NCBI GenBank assembly: GCA_004134985.1
Contig: REGQ01000058.1
Span: forward strand, 1 to 64,000
Source: Paenibacillaceae bacterium
GTDB lineage: Bacteria > Bacillota > Bacilli > Paenibacillales > Paenibacillaceae
Length of the DNA: 64,000 nucleotides
Direction of reading: 5' to 3'
Part shown: piece by piece, positions 8,163 to 18,419 of the stretch
Position numbering within the stretch: position 1 is the first letter of the stretch
Layout of the letters: every line of letters starts with the position of its first letter
The notes under the pieces: model-generated
Databases searched by the model: none
What the model saw: only the letters and a program-made list of their open reading frames with translations
Told to the model about the DNA's origin: nothing
Made by a program: the position numbers and the translations under genes

Positions 8163-9533
8163 TTACTCTGTCGACGTTATAATAGGCAAGGTGACAATGA
8201 ACGTCGTTCCTCGTTCGGGCTCACTTTCCACATCAATGTCGCCTTGGTGAAGTGATACGATCTGTTTAACGATAGCAAGTCCCATACCACTACCATCATA
8301 TTTACGACTATGGGAACGATCTGCCTTAAAAAAACGCTCGAATATACGCTTTTGGTCCTCGAGAGAGATACCAATCCCTGTGTCGGATATTCGGACGGTC
8401 ACGTTTTTATTATCTTGCTTGATGCTGACATGAATATCGCTGCCATCCTTTGAAAATTTAATGCCATTACTAAGTAAGTTCGTCCATACTTGATTTAAAA
8501 GGTCATAGTCAGCCAACAGGCTAACTGACTTCAAATCAAGCTCGAAAGTGATGTTGCGAGCCGACCATTGCGGCTGGAGCGCCACAATAACTCGTCTGAT
8601 CTGTTCATCAAGACTGAACGTAGTCAGCCGCAGTTTCTGTGAATGCGATTCAAGCACACTCAGCTTTAGCAAACTATCGCTCATCTTGGACATCCGATCC
8701 GCTTCAGCGATAATAATATCAAGATAGCGACGTCTCTCACTATCTGCAAGGTCCACTTGCTTGAGTGCTACAGCATAACCGGATATCGAGGTGAGCGGCG
8801 ACTGAACCTCGTGCGACACATTCGTTACAAACTCTCGACGCATCTGCTCAAGCTGCTGTAAATCTTGCATCATTTCCTCGAAACTGCGAGCCAAAGTACC
8901 TAGCTCACCTGTTTGGTTAATTTTCAGTTTGACGTTAAAATCTCCGTTTGCTATCAGCCTGGTTGCTTGGGTCAGCTTCTTGATCGGTCTTACCAGGAAC
9001 ATGGCGGCAAACAGAATTAGCAAGCTTCCTGCAATTAAAAAATAAGTTAACAAACTGAATATCAGCTTTCTATTAAAAGAGATAGAAGGGGGAACGAGCG
9101 ACTCCACAAACATGGCTTTCGTTCCCACTTCCGTTATTAACGGTAACCCTAAGAGATTAGTAACAACAGCACCAGATGAACTGGCTTGAACAACCTCTCC
9201 ATGAAGTACTTTTTTTAGTTGTTCTACTGTCACAGTGAAACGATTGTGTCCGTCAAGCGTTCCAAAAGACTTAAACTGACCCGTATCATCGTAAATCCGT
9301 ATATGATAGGAATCGAGTTGCTTCATCCCCCTAACGAATGCGTCCGCCTCATCTAACGGAAGCGTCTCGTATATCCGCACGATATCCTGACCAAAGTGTA
9401 GTAAGGGAATTTGTAAGTTTTCATTCACTTTATCTTGAAACATCAAAGTTGTCACAAATAAAGCAATAATCGTGCCCCCAATCACGGAGAGCAGAAATGT
9501 CAGTACTATGCGTAAATATAGAGATCTAATCAT
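8163..9533 (-). CDS. Sensor histidine kinase (HssS-like architecture)
   Basis: The 456-residue protein has two membrane segments (about 8-31 and 157-180) enclosing an extracellular sensor of about 125 residues. HAMP follows (about 181-233), then HisKA with the phospho-accepting His241 in NVSHEVQSPLTS, then an ATPase domain with the N box NLLSNGIKFS, DTGIGIS and GSGMGLAIV. The 4-base overlap with the response regulator gene shows translational coupling. The EVQSPLTS variant of the H box occurs in HssS-like haem-responsive kinases, but the signal here is not established. Confidence 0.9.
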   Translation of the reverse strand: MIRSLYLRIVLTFLLSVIGGTIIALFVTTLMFQDKVNENLQIPLLHFGQDIVRIYETLPLDEADAFVRGMKQLDSYHIRIYDDTGQFKSFGTLDGHNRFTVTVEQLKKVLHGEVVQASSSGAVVTNLLGLPLITEVGTKAMFVESLVPPSISFNRKLIFSLLTYFLIAGSLLILFAAMFLVRPIKKLTQATRLIANGDFNVKLKINQTGELGTLARSFEEMMQDLQQLEQMRREFVTNVSHEVQSPLTSISGYAVALKQVDLADSERRRYLDIIIAEADRMSKMSDSLLKLSVLESHSQKLRLTTFSLDEQIRRVIVALQPQWSARNITFELDLKSVSLLADYDLLNQVWTNLLSNGIKFSKDGSDIHVSIKQDNKNVTVRISDTGIGISLEDQKRIFERFFKADRSHSRKYDGSGMGLAIVKQIVSLHQGDIDVESEPERGTTFIVTLPIITSTE

Positions 9534-10204
9534 TCGAAAACCTCAAGCCGGTAACCAAGCCCACGCACCGTTTCGATACGAAAATCAGCTGTAGTCGCGA
9601 ACCGTTCGCGCAGGCGTTTAATATGTACATCTATGGTTCGATCATCGCCAGCATATTCAAGTCCCCAAATCTGATCGATTAACTGCTCGCGTGTATAGAC
9701 TTGCCCGGGTGTTCCAGCGAGTTTGTACAACAATTCAAACTCCTTGAGTGGCAACGTGAGCGACTCTGTCCCTCGCTTCACCTTATAGGTCTGCCGATCA
9801 AGGATCACGTTGCCGAACTGGATCGTCTGTGTAGAACCAATCCGGTATCGTTTCAGCAACGCTCTGACACGAACCGTTAACTCCAACGGATCGAATGGCT
9901 TCGTCAAATAATCGTCCGTCCCAAGTTCGAACCCTTTTACTTTCTCCCATGTTTCGCCTCTGGCCGTCAGCATCAGTAGCGGAAGATCAGGATTGGCTCT
10001 TCGGAGCTCCCTGCATAACGTCCAACCATCCATAATCGGCATCATAATATCAAGCACGACAAGATCGACAGGCGTCGAGGCGTAAACGGACAGTGCTTCT
10101 TTGCCGTCCGCGGCTTCGACGGTTGCGAATCCGTCGTTGCGTAGAAATAAACAAACGAGTTCGCGAATGTTCGCATCGTCGTCAGCAACCAGTATCGTAG
10201 GCAT
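9530..10204 (-). CDS. OmpR/PhoB-type response regulator
   Basis: The 224-residue protein has an N-terminal receiver (phospho-acceptor Asp52 in VVLDIMMPIMDG, Lys in DYLTKPFDP) and a C-terminal winged helix ending with the typical VRGLGYRLE. It is the first gene of a two-gene operon with the kinase, read from a promoter in the 250 bases above 10204. It should bind direct-repeat operators; its targets may include the alpha/beta hydrolase downstream, which is a guess from position. Confidence 0.92.
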   Translation of the reverse strand: MPTILVADDDANIRELVCLFLRNDGFATVEAADGKEALSVYASTPVDLVVLDIMMPIMDGWTLCRELRRANPDLPLLMLTARGETWEKVKGFELGTDDYLTKPFDPLELTVRVRALLKRYRIGSTQTIQFGNVILDRQTYKVKRGTESLTLPLKEFELLYKLAGTPGQVYTREQLIDQIWGLEYAGDDRTIDVHIKRLRERFATTADFRIETVRGLGYRLEVFE

Positions 10205-10370
10205 CCGTTCTCTCGCTCCCTGTTTTCATCCCATATTATTCAAATAACCATTATACTATAAATAAAATTGGATTACCTCTATTCTTCCCCACAGTCGCAT
10301 GTATATAAACTTTTATCACGTTCAAAGCATGAGCTTCCCAAGTCGACATAGGCTCCGTTGAAACTCGTTT

Positions 10371-10421
10371 AAAAAAAGCAGTGACCGACCAGGAACCCGA
10401 AATTCCTGGACTGCCACTGCT
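10371..10421 (-). terminator. Terminator of the secreted NTF2-like gene
   Basis: AGCAGTG pairs with CACTGCT, with an inner pairing of CCAGGAA with TTCCTGG. On the minus strand a run of seven T follows immediately. Confidence 0.8.
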
Positions 10422-10461
10422 ATTATGGTGTTGTCGTTCCCCGCGATCTGATGGTCACCCG

Positions 10462-10929
10462 TTACCGATTGACTGCTATGACCGCAATTTGCTTCCCGGT
10501 CTGGCCGATCCAGATTTCACCGTCGCCGACCATTACGCCTTTCCAGTTAACGAACACGGTGTCTGCTTGCTGGGCCAACAGTTTTTTCTTTATTTCATCT
10601 GTAAAAATTTGGTTATATCTTGCAATGAAGTCTTTTTTCGTTTTGATAATCAGGCTCTTTCCATCATGGTTGACGCGGAGCGGGTAAGAAACTAGCTCAG
10701 CCACAGCAGCTTTGTTGTTTTTGGCGACATGCTTCTGCAGTTGGTCAAGAAAGTTTGTAAATTCCTTGGGATCATCGATTCCGGCATTATCATAGGGATT
10801 CGTGTTCTGTTCGGCAGGCGCTAATGTCACTGCAGAGCCGGAAGACGTAGTACTCTTCTCTGCCCATACGTGACCTGCAAACGAAGATATGGCAACTGTA
10901 ATGCCTAACAAGAGTGCGACTTTTTTCAT
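10462..10929 (-). CDS. Secreted protein of unknown function
   Basis: I start the 155-residue protein at the ATG after GGAGGTCACACACG; an upstream start would add 15 residues that do not look like a signal sequence. Residues 1-24 form a signal peptide ending VWA. The rest is soluble, with a helical segment DPKEFTNFLDQLQKHV and a repeated theme of small strands (YPLRVNHDGK, ETGQIWIG-like turns), which resembles NTF2/DUF4440-type folds. The family is not certain. It is monocistronic, with its own terminator. Confidence 0.7.
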   Translation of the reverse strand: MKKVALLLGITVAISSFAGHVWAEKSTTSSGSAVTLAPAEQNTNPYDNAGIDDPKEFTNFLDQLQKHVAKNNKAAVAELVSYPLRVNHDGKSLIIKTKKDFIARYNQIFTDEIKKKLLAQQADTVFVNWKGVMVGDGEIWIGQTGKQIAVIAVNR

Positions 10930-11009
10930 CGTGTGTGACCTCCATAGATGATTTATGTACTCAGTATAGAACATTCATGTGTACATTGGGTGTCCATCGA
11001 GTAGGCTTG

Positions 11010-12248
11010 TTAGATCAGTTCGTTGCGCCTTTTCAAAAACCGATATAACATAAAGCTGCAAATCGCGCAAACCGCGGCGCATAACCCGATAAATCCATAA
11101 CCGGCCTGCAGTCCGCGTATCAAGCCAATTTGGGTATCTGCGCCATACAGTGTTTTAACCCGTTCAATGACGCCCCCGATAAGATAATTGCCAATAACGC
11201 TGCCTACGCCCATTAGCGTTACTGTAAACGTAATGGCCGTATCGCTGCCGTTGGGATATCGTTTTGCAATAAACGCCATGACCGTCGGGTACACCATCGC
11301 AATCCCTATTCCTGCAGCGGCGAACAAAAAAGCTACCCTTTCGCCTCCCAAAATCGCCGCAAACGTGCATACTGCTGACAACCCGGAGAAAATAAAGAGC
11401 GACAGAGTGAACCCGATTTTATCTGTGATCGGACCCAGGAGCAGTCTTGCGAGCGTAAAACATAAGAAGAAGACGGACAGCATGCCAGACGCCTGCACGG
11501 TGTTCCATTCATAAGCCTTCTCCAGGAAATATACTAACCAACCGCCTACGGCTAGTTCAGATACGACCCCAAAAGACAGAATTAGCACCATAAACCATAA
11601 CGCGCGGTCTTGCATCAGCATTTTGAGTGGAACCCGCTCTTCCTTTGTAAGCTCGTCGCCTGGAAAGGAGCTTCGCAAGGCAAATAAAATTGGAAAAATA
11701 GATAAGGACAGCATCGCCAGATACATGCCGCGCCAATCCAGCGTATAACCGTTCAGACTTACCGTCATTAGGCCTGTCGCAATCAATGGCGCAAGAGTTG
11801 AGCTGATGCCATAAAATCCGTGGGCCAAATTCATCATCGTTCCCGTATTCTTCACAAAAATTCTCGCTCCCAAAATCGCTAGCGCAATTTCAAGCATGCC
11901 ATTGCCAATGTACATTAGAAAATAAGAGGAAGAAAACATCGGATAACTGTGGGAGAAATAAATAAGCATACCTGATAAAATCATCACGCCAAATGCTATA
12001 ATGCTGACGATTTTGATTCCCCATAGACGAGTCAACACCGCGGTGAATGAACAGGCGATCAAGTAGCCCAGCGCATTGAGTGACAGCAGCGTGCCTAATT
12101 GCGATTCATTCAACATGAAATCAAATTGAATTCTCGGAATAGCCGGTCCTTTAATATTTTCTGAGAAACCAAAGACAATAAAACCCAAAAAAATCGTGGC
12201 CAACTGCATGGCATAGATCTTTTTGGAACGTTCAAGCTGTTTCTTCAC
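11010..12248 (-). CDS. MFS transporter (FHS-like)
   Basis: About 412 residues with twelve hydrophobic segments; the interdomain loop is around residues 195-215 (DELTKEERVPL). The N-terminal half has the FGFSENIKGPAIP opening seen in fucose/FHS-type sugar transporters. I start at the GTG preceded by GGAGGGGCTAGTCAGC; a TTG 18 bases upstream overlaps that site. It is divergent from the large hybrid kinase at 12493. Cargo is unknown; import of a small sugar or export of a small molecule are both possible. Confidence 0.8.
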   Translation of the reverse strand: MKKQLERSKKIYAMQLATIFLGFIVFGFSENIKGPAIPRIQFDFMLNESQLGTLLSLNALGYLIACSFTAVLTRLWGIKIVSIIAFGVMILSGMLIYFSHSYPMFSSSYFLMYIGNGMLEIALAILGARIFVKNTGTMMNLAHGFYGISSTLAPLIATGLMTVSLNGYTLDWRGMYLAMLSLSIFPILFALRSSFPGDELTKEERVPLKMLMQDRALWFMVLILSFGVVSELAVGGWLVYFLEKAYEWNTVQASGMLSVFFLCFTLARLLLGPITDKIGFTLSLFIFSGLSAVCTFAAILGGERVAFLFAAAGIGIAMVYPTVMAFIAKRYPNGSDTAITFTVTLMGVGSVIGNYLIGGVIERVKTLYGADTQIGLIRGLQAGYGFIGLCAAVCAICSFMLYRFLKRRNELI

Positions 12249-12492
12249 GCTGACTAGCCCCTCCAATGAATGCTAATGATGTTGCGATTTAATCCCGCTC
12301 ATACTGGGGCTCGGCAAGCTCCGCATTGTGCAATTGTTGACCTGCCTCCATTATAGTTCGTTCGTTTCCCTTTAGACAAGCCTGCCAATTTCTGTGATAA
12401 AGTACATCCGGGCGATTGAAATAAATGGTATACTATAAGGAATTTGAATCATTATTTTCATAAAATGTGGCTGAGCAAAGGGGTCAGGCTGG

Positions 12493-15400
12493 TTGTCAAA
12501 TTACTGGAGCAACAACAAAAAAATAATTATACTGTTAACCTTGTTTATACTTGTCCTCGTTGGTCTGCGTGTGCTTTGGATCATGTCGTTTCAAAGTGCC
12601 TATCAGCCGCATGCGATAAATGGCCAGTTGGATTTGCGAGACTGGAATGCCGAGGAAAGCCATACAATCACACTCGATGGACAATGGGAATTTTATGCTC
12701 ATGCGTGGCTGATAAACGATGAGAACGATCAAGCATCCCCTGCGGGGAGCCCGCAGTTCATTCAAGTCCCGGGAAATTGGAACGATGCGCTGCAGCCAGA
12801 CAATCCTACCCCCTACGGCTATGGCTCTTACCGCCTGCGAATGCTGGTAAATCCGGACAATGATTTCACCTACAGCATCCGAATTCCAAGCGTTCGCAGC
12901 TCATCCGCATTGTTTGTGAACGGGCGGCTATTAGCTAAGTCAGGTCAGCCGGCGGCAAGCGCCGAGGATTACGTGGCCTGGAATATCCCCTATTCAGCTT
13001 CTTTCACAGCAAACGGCAGCAGCATCATCGAAGTTGTTGTTCAGGTCGCCAATTACAAGGATTCCCGCAAAAGCGGCATCATCCGGTCGATGAAGTTCGG
13101 GACGGAAGCGGCAATTGCCCGCGAATCACAGCTGTCTATGGCTATACAGCAACTGGTCGCCGTCGTCTTCCTGATGAATGGCGTATATGCGCTTATTTTA
13201 TTCATGGTGGGCAACCACGATAGAAGATTGCTTTATTTTTCACTGTTAACCTTTAGCGGTATGCTGATGAACCTGCTTGGGAGCGATGAGAAGATACTGC
13301 ATGCCTGGCTTCCGCTTAATTATGAATGGGGATTTAAATTGGTGTATATTTCCATGGTCGGCGTGGCCTACGCGCTTCTTCAATGCGTAATCAATCAATT
13401 GCCCGCGTTGTGGCGCAAATTCGCTCTGGGGTTCATCGTTTTATGTGGAGCCGCCGCTTGTCTGGGATTGCTGCTTCCTGTCCATTATCTGGTCATTGTT
13501 CAGCCCCTTTATGTCTTGCTTATGAATGTTTCGATTCTTATCGTTATTGGAACCATGCTCCGTACTTCAATGAAGGACATGAAGGATAATGCGTTCTTGC
13601 TGCTGTCTCTTGTCGCACTAACGAGCCATTTTGCCTGGTGGGCAATACTCATGGCAGCGGGCGTTAATACGATGTATTACCCATTTGACCTGATTATATC
13701 GACGGCTTGTTTTGCCTCCGTGTGGTTTCGACACTATTTCCAAGTTCACACGGAAACCAAGCAGCTCGCAGCAAAACTTCAGCGAGCAGACAAGCTGAAA
13801 GATGAGTTTCTGGCGAATACGTCTCACGAACTTCGCAACCCGCTTCACGGCATGCTGAACATTTCACAGGCCGTTCTTGAGAGAGAGCAGCGTTCGTTAG
13901 ATAAAAAAAGCGTCAGGGACTTGGAGACCGTGCTGTATGTGGGACGCCGCATGTCGCTCATGTTGAATGAACTGCTGGATGTTATGAGCTTAAGGGAGAA
14001 TGTTCCCCGATTGCAGTTCCGAACCTTTGCCATTCAATCGATTGCGAGCGGCGTGCTGGATATGCTCCATTATATGACGGAAGGAAAACCGGTCAAGCTG
14101 ATTAATCATCTCCCGTCCAATTTCCCGCAAGTGCTGGCGGATGAAAACCGAGTCATCCAAATTCTGTTTAATCTGCTGCACAATGCAGTGAAGTTTACAA
14201 ACGAGGGTGAGGTTTCGATCCGGGGCGCCGCGAGAAACGGAAAAGCCTATCTTACGATCTCCGACACCGGGATCGGGATGGACGAGGAAACGATGCAGCG
14301 AATGTTCGATCCCTATGAGCAGGCTAACCCAGACAAGACGATGATCGAAGGAGGTTTTGGACTTGGTCTGAGCATTAGCAAACAACTGGTTGAGTTAAAT
14401 GGCGGCACGCTGCAGGCACGCTCCGTTCCCGGACAAGGATCCGAATTTGTCTTCACGCTGCAGTTGTCCAGTGAGACAGATGAGCGGGAAAATATAACGC
14501 ATAAAGAAATTCAGGCATCTGATCGTTCTGCCGCATCCGATGTAGCCGCCTCCTCTTCTCTCAGTGATGCCATACCAGGCCATTCGCTAATACGAACGGA
14601 CCGCCCCAGAATATTAGTCGCAGATGATGATCCGATCAACCTGAAAGTGCTCGAAACGATTCTGTCGTTGGAGCATTATGACATCATGACGGTAACAAGC
14701 GCCAAACAAGCCCTTGTCGCACTGGATGCCAAGGAATGGGATTTAGTTATCTCCGATGTCATGATGCCGCAAATGTCCGGCTATGAGTTAACGCGCATGA
14801 TTCGCAAACGGTTTACATTGACGGAGCTTCCCATCCTGCTTCTTACGGCAAGAAGCCAATCGGAAGATATTGAAAACGGCTTTCTGTCAGGGGCTAATGA
14901 TTATGTAACAAAGCCGATGGATGCGCTGGAAGTCAGGTCGCGCGTTAAAGCGCTGACCGACGTGAAGCAATCTGCCCGTGAACGGCTGCGAATGGAATCC
15001 GCTTGGCTACAAGCGCAGATTCAGCCGCATTTCTTTTTCAACACATTGAATACGGTCGCAGCTTTAAGCGAGATTGATTTGGACCGCATGCGCAGTCTGC
15101 TCGAAGCATTCAGTAATTTTTTGCGGGATAAATTCAGATTTGACAATATTGATGAACTAGTGATGATCGAAGAAGAACTAAACATTGTTCGCTCCTATCT
15201 ATATATCGAAAAAGAGCGATTCCAGGAAAGGCTGCGCATCACTTGGGAAATAGATGACTGTGAGCAGCTGAAGATTCCTTTGCTAACGATTCAGCCGCTG
15301 GTTGAAAACGCCATAAGGCATGGCATAATGAAGCGGGCTCGCGGAGGGGAAATTGGTATCCGCATCTCCAATTATGAGACTTACGTTGAAATCATGGTCG

Positions 15401-15585
15401 AAGACGATGGTGTCGGAATGGACGAAGCCATCATGTCGAACCTGCTTGAAAGACAGCAGGGCAATACGTCAGGGATTGGTCTGCTGAATACGGATCTTCG
15501 CTTAAAGCGGCACTTCGGCAGCGGACTGCAAATCATCAATAAGCCCGGCTATGGGACATCGATCTCCTTTATCGTTCCTACATGA
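12493..15585 (+). CDS. 7TM hybrid histidine kinase with two kinase cores and a receiver
   Basis: This 1030-residue membrane protein starts at a TTG with AAAGGGG nine bases upstream. In order it has an N-terminal membrane segment, an extracellular galactose-binding-like 7TMR-DISMED domain (about 45-205), seven membrane helices (about 215-410), HisKA with LANTSHELRNPLHGM, an HATPase domain, and a receiver (about 700-820; DVMMPQMSGYE, TKPMDA). A second, LytS-type kinase follows with QIQPHFFFNTLNT and its own ATPase domain (VENAIRHG, GVGMDE, GIGLLN). It therefore has two different autokinase types in one chain. No cognate regulator lies adjacent, so the downstream partner is unknown. Confidence 0.92.
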   Translation: MSNYWSNNKKIIILLTLFILVLVGLRVLWIMSFQSAYQPHAINGQLDLRDWNAEESHTITLDGQWEFYAHAWLINDENDQASPAGSPQFIQVPGNWNDALQPDNPTPYGYGSYRLRMLVNPDNDFTYSIRIPSVRSSSALFVNGRLLAKSGQPAASAEDYVAWNIPYSASFTANGSSIIEVVVQVANYKDSRKSGIIRSMKFGTEAAIARESQLSMAIQQLVAVVFLMNGVYALILFMVGNHDRRLLYFSLLTFSGMLMNLLGSDEKILHAWLPLNYEWGFKLVYISMVGVAYALLQCVINQLPALWRKFALGFIVLCGAAACLGLLLPVHYLVIVQPLYVLLMNVSILIVIGTMLRTSMKDMKDNAFLLLSLVALTSHFAWWAILMAAGVNTMYYPFDLIISTACFASVWFRHYFQVHTETKQLAAKLQRADKLKDEFLANTSHELRNPLHGMLNISQAVLEREQRSLDKKSVRDLETVLYVGRRMSLMLNELLDVMSLRENVPRLQFRTFAIQSIASGVLDMLHYMTEGKPVKLINHLPSNFPQVLADENRVIQILFNLLHNAVKFTNEGEVSIRGAARNGKAYLTISDTGIGMDEETMQRMFDPYEQANPDKTMIEGGFGLGLSISKQLVELNGGTLQARSVPGQGSEFVFTLQLSSETDERENITHKEIQASDRSAASDVAASSSLSDAIPGHSLIRTDRPRILVADDDPINLKVLETILSLEHYDIMTVTSAKQALVALDAKEWDLVISDVMMPQMSGYELTRMIRKRFTLTELPILLLTARSQSEDIENGFLSGANDYVTKPMDALEVRSRVKALTDVKQSARERLRMESAWLQAQIQPHFFFNTLNTVAALSEIDLDRMRSLLEAFSNFLRDKFRFDNIDELVMIEEELNIVRSYLYIEKERFQERLRITWEIDDCEQLKIPLLTIQPLVENAIRHGIMKRARGGEIGIRISNYETYVEIMVEDDGVGMDEAIMSNLLERQQGNTSGIGLLNTDLRLKRHFGSGLQIINKPGYGTSISFIVPT

Positions 15586-15605
15586 TACTATGGCGCCACA
15601 AAGTG

Positions 15606-15640
15606 AAAGCGCAGCTTGAGATAAGCCCTAGCTGCGCTTT
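15606..15640. terminator. Bidirectional terminator between convergent genes
   Basis: AAAGCGCAGCT and AGCTGCGCTTT form an 11-bp stem with a 13-base loop, between the hybrid kinase and alcohol dehydrogenase genes. Confidence 0.75.
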
Positions 15641-15646
15641 CGTCCT

Positions 15647-16810
15647 TTACAGGCTTGCCTTGAGAATGCTGACCACATCTTCCTTCGTCAACGGTTGGAA
15701 GGAACCGATCGGGCCAAATTGCGTTGCCTCCTCGGCCATCCGGTCGAGATGCTCATCATTGATGTCAAGTTCTCCAAGCCTTGCTGGCGCACCGATGCGA
15801 GTGAAATAAGCGCGAGTCGCTTCGATGCCGGCAAGCGAGATTTCATCCTCTGTTTTCCCGTTCGGATCGATATTCCACACTCGCACAGCATATTGCACAA
15901 ATCGGTCCAAACGCGCCTTGTAAACATGCTTCATCCAATTCGGAAACAGGATAGCCAGGCCAGCACCATGAGCAATATCATAGATCGCACTGACTTCATG
16001 CTCAATTCCGTGCGTCGCCCAATCTGTCGCAACACCAATCGGCAAAGTCCCGTTCAAGGCATAGGTGCCTGCGAGCAGAAGATTTGCTCTCGCATCGTAA
16101 TCGGAGCCGTTGGCAATTGCCTTCTCCCCGTTCTCGATGACTGTCAGGAGGATGGATTCCCCGAATCTTTCCTGCAGCGGGGTGTTTGTCGTCGGGCTAA
16201 AATACTGCTCGAACACATGTGACATGATGTCTACGATGCCGTTGACGGTCTGATTGACGGGTACCGTATACGTCAGCTTGGGATCAACAATCGAAAACTT
16301 GGGATAGACAAGCTTGCTGCCGAACGCCCGCTTCTGCTTTGTCTCCCAGTTCGAGATAACCGAATTGCCATTCATCTCTGAACCAGTAGCTGCAAGCGTC
16401 AAGACCGTACCAAGGGGCAGCGCCTGCGTTACGGTTGCTTTGCGAATGGTGAAATCCCAAACATCGCCGTCATACAAGGCGCCTGCCGCGATTGCCTTGG
16501 CCGCGTCAATCACGCTTCCTCCGCCCACTGCCAGTACGAATTCAATATGCTCGCCGCGGCAGAGCTGGATTCCTTTATTTATCGTAGACAGCCGTGGATT
16601 CGGTTCGATGCCAGGAAGCTCATGAACGATTGCCCCCGCTTCGGACAGCTGCTGCTGCACTGCATCATATAGTCCTGTCTTCTTGATGCTCCCGCCTCCG
16701 TATACGAGCAAGATGCGCTCGCCATAAGGTTTAATCAGCTCGGCCAAGCGGCTCACCTGATCTGCCCCGAAGACCAGCTTTGTCGGGTTGTACAATTCAA
16801 ATGCATTCAT
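15647..16810 (-). CDS. Iron-containing alcohol dehydrogenase (YqhD/BdhA-like)
   Basis: The 387-residue protein belongs to the group III metal-dependent alcohol dehydrogenases. It has the nucleotide-binding GGGSIKKTG and GGGSVIDAAKA motifs. Metal ligands are in IVDIMSHVFEQ (Asp, His), THGIEHEVSA and IAHGAG (His, His). YqhD-type enzymes reduce aldehydes with NADPH, and the full-length match to that subgroup supports the same role in aldehyde detoxification. It has a good GGAGG site and is monocistronic; upstream at 16911-16926 a GGGTA-N6-TACCC dyad might be a control site. Confidence 0.9.
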   Translation of the reverse strand: MNAFELYNPTKLVFGADQVSRLAELIKPYGERILLVYGGGSIKKTGLYDAVQQQLSEAGAIVHELPGIEPNPRLSTINKGIQLCRGEHIEFVLAVGGGSVIDAAKAIAAGALYDGDVWDFTIRKATVTQALPLGTVLTLAATGSEMNGNSVISNWETKQKRAFGSKLVYPKFSIVDPKLTYTVPVNQTVNGIVDIMSHVFEQYFSPTTNTPLQERFGESILLTVIENGEKAIANGSDYDARANLLLAGTYALNGTLPIGVATDWATHGIEHEVSAIYDIAHGAGLAILFPNWMKHVYKARLDRFVQYAVRVWNIDPNGKTEDEISLAGIEATRAYFTRIGAPARLGELDINDEHLDRMAEEATQFGPIGSFQPLTKEDVVSILKASL

Positions 16811-17008
16811 GTTCTGTTCCCTCCTGGACTGCCATTAGCTCCCAACGAGCCGACAGCTGAATTGTTTGTTAAAACTTATTGTGTCATTCCTTTATACTAC
16901 TCGAATACTTGGGTAATCGGCTACCCGGGGAAACATGCTGAAGAACAGCAGGCAGGCAACAGCGGGTAAGACAGTTCGTTCTATGAAAATTATTGATCGC
17001 ATCCATAG

Positions 17009-18298
17009 CTATATCGAAAATTGCTTGGACCAGTAAAGCAGTTTCTCATCTTCGCCATAGTCCCCGATGCATTGAAATCCCAATGGCAGACAATCTTTAG
17101 CTTTCTGGACAGAAGGAAGGCTTATTGTCGGGCAACCTGCATAGGACCAGATGGCAGTCATTCCGCTCCACCCCGTTCCTTCTCCCCACTTTGGCGGCAG
17201 TCCGCCCTGCGCCGGCGAAACCCACATGTCGATTCCGGCTTTTCGCTTTATCTCCTTCAAACGCTCACGAATCGTTCGTTGTCCTCTGCGATATTGCTCC
17301 AGTTCCGTAGTCTTCACTTCTCTGCCGCTCAGTATGCCTTGACGAACGGGGCTGCCATAACAGTCAGAATACGAATCAAACCACGTTTCATGTACTTGCG
17401 CCATTTCACCTTGAACCAGCCTTAGCATGGCATCGCCAACGATAAAGTCGTCCTCCCAGGGCATATCGACCTGACGGACAACAAATCCGGATTCCTCAAG
17501 CACTCTGATCTGTTCACGAAATCGATCTTTCACTTCATCATACATCAGGTTCATATACACGCCATTCGGTATGCCGAGCATCGGTTTTCTGTCGGATTGA
17601 TAAGGTGTCCAGTCCGGAACGAGTTGCACTGCTGCATATTCCATGCTGTCCATATCCTGGGTGAAGAAACCAACAGTATCAAATGACGGGGAAAGCAAGA
17701 TCACGCCATCCAACGGAACTCTCCCATGGCTTGGTTTAAACCCCACTACGCCGCAGAATGAAGCCGGAGCCGTAACCGAACGTAATGTCTGCGTGCCGAT
17801 TGCAAGCGGGACAATGCCAGCGGCAACCGCTGCCGCCGATCCTGCACTGGAGCCTCCAGGGGAATAATCGATATGATGCGGATTACGGGTTGCGATAGGT
17901 CCGGCATAGGCAAATTCTTCGGTCACGGTTTTGCCTGCAATAAGAGCGCCCAAGGAGCGCAGTCGTGCAACCAGACTTCCTTCTTGCCCGGTTAATTGTG
18001 CTGCCGGGAGATTCGAACCCGCTCGGGTAAGCAATCCATCAACATGCAGCAAATCTTTGATGGCTACAGGAATACCGAACAATGGAGGTCTGTTCTCAAC
18101 ATTCGGGTAATTGATCATTAGATTCTCAGCCTCATACTTCAGCCGATGGTCAAGATGGTCATCAGGCACAAAGGCTTGAAGATGCGGTTCCACTTGATGA
18201 TAACGTTCCATATGTGTGTCGATGGATTGCAAAAGCGAAGACCCTGATTTCCGCAATTCCTCTTTAAGCTCGACTAACGATGATTTCTTAAGAAACAA
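17009..18298 (-). CDS. Amidase signature family hydrolase
   Basis: This protein of about 429 residues has the amidase signature triad: Lys in FGIPVAIKDLL, the cis-Ser in SPGGSSAGSAAAVAAG, and the nucleophile Ser in GTQTLRSVTAPASFCG. The last motif departs from the usual GTDTGGS or GTQTAGS, which may alter activity or specificity. I start at the TTG following GGAGGTGGCGAT; a longer frame begins at 18346 but overlaps that site. Members hydrolyse amides or act as GatA; no gatB or gatC lies nearby, so a free-standing amidase is more likely. Confidence 0.82.
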   Translation of the reverse strand: MFLKKSSLVELKEELRKSGSSLLQSIDTHMERYHQVEPHLQAFVPDDHLDHRLKYEAENLMINYPNVENRPPLFGIPVAIKDLLHVDGLLTRAGSNLPAAQLTGQEGSLVARLRSLGALIAGKTVTEEFAYAGPIATRNPHHIDYSPGGSSAGSAAAVAAGIVPLAIGTQTLRSVTAPASFCGVVGFKPSHGRVPLDGVILLSPSFDTVGFFTQDMDSMEYAAVQLVPDWTPYQSDRKPMLGIPNGVYMNLMYDEVKDRFREQIRVLEESGFVVRQVDMPWEDDFIVGDAMLRLVQGEMAQVHETWFDSYSDCYGSPVRQGILSGREVKTTELEQYRRGQRTIRERLKEIKRKAGIDMWVSPAQGGLPPKWGEGTGWSGMTAIWSYAGCPTISLPSVQKAKDCLPLGFQCIGDYGEDEKLLYWSKQFSI

Positions 18299-18419
18299 AT
18301 CGCCACCTCCAAACTTGTTATCGGTCACCGACAAGCAGACGCCCAATAAAATAAAGCGCTGATAAAATGGTTGGGAAAGAAAAGCTTCAAGTCTTTCTCC
18401 GCGATGGTAAATAACAGCC

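Noticed and set aside
10381-10695. A 104-codon plus-strand frame
   Set aside because: It covers the terminator and is antisense to the secreted protein gene, which has a good start and signal peptide.
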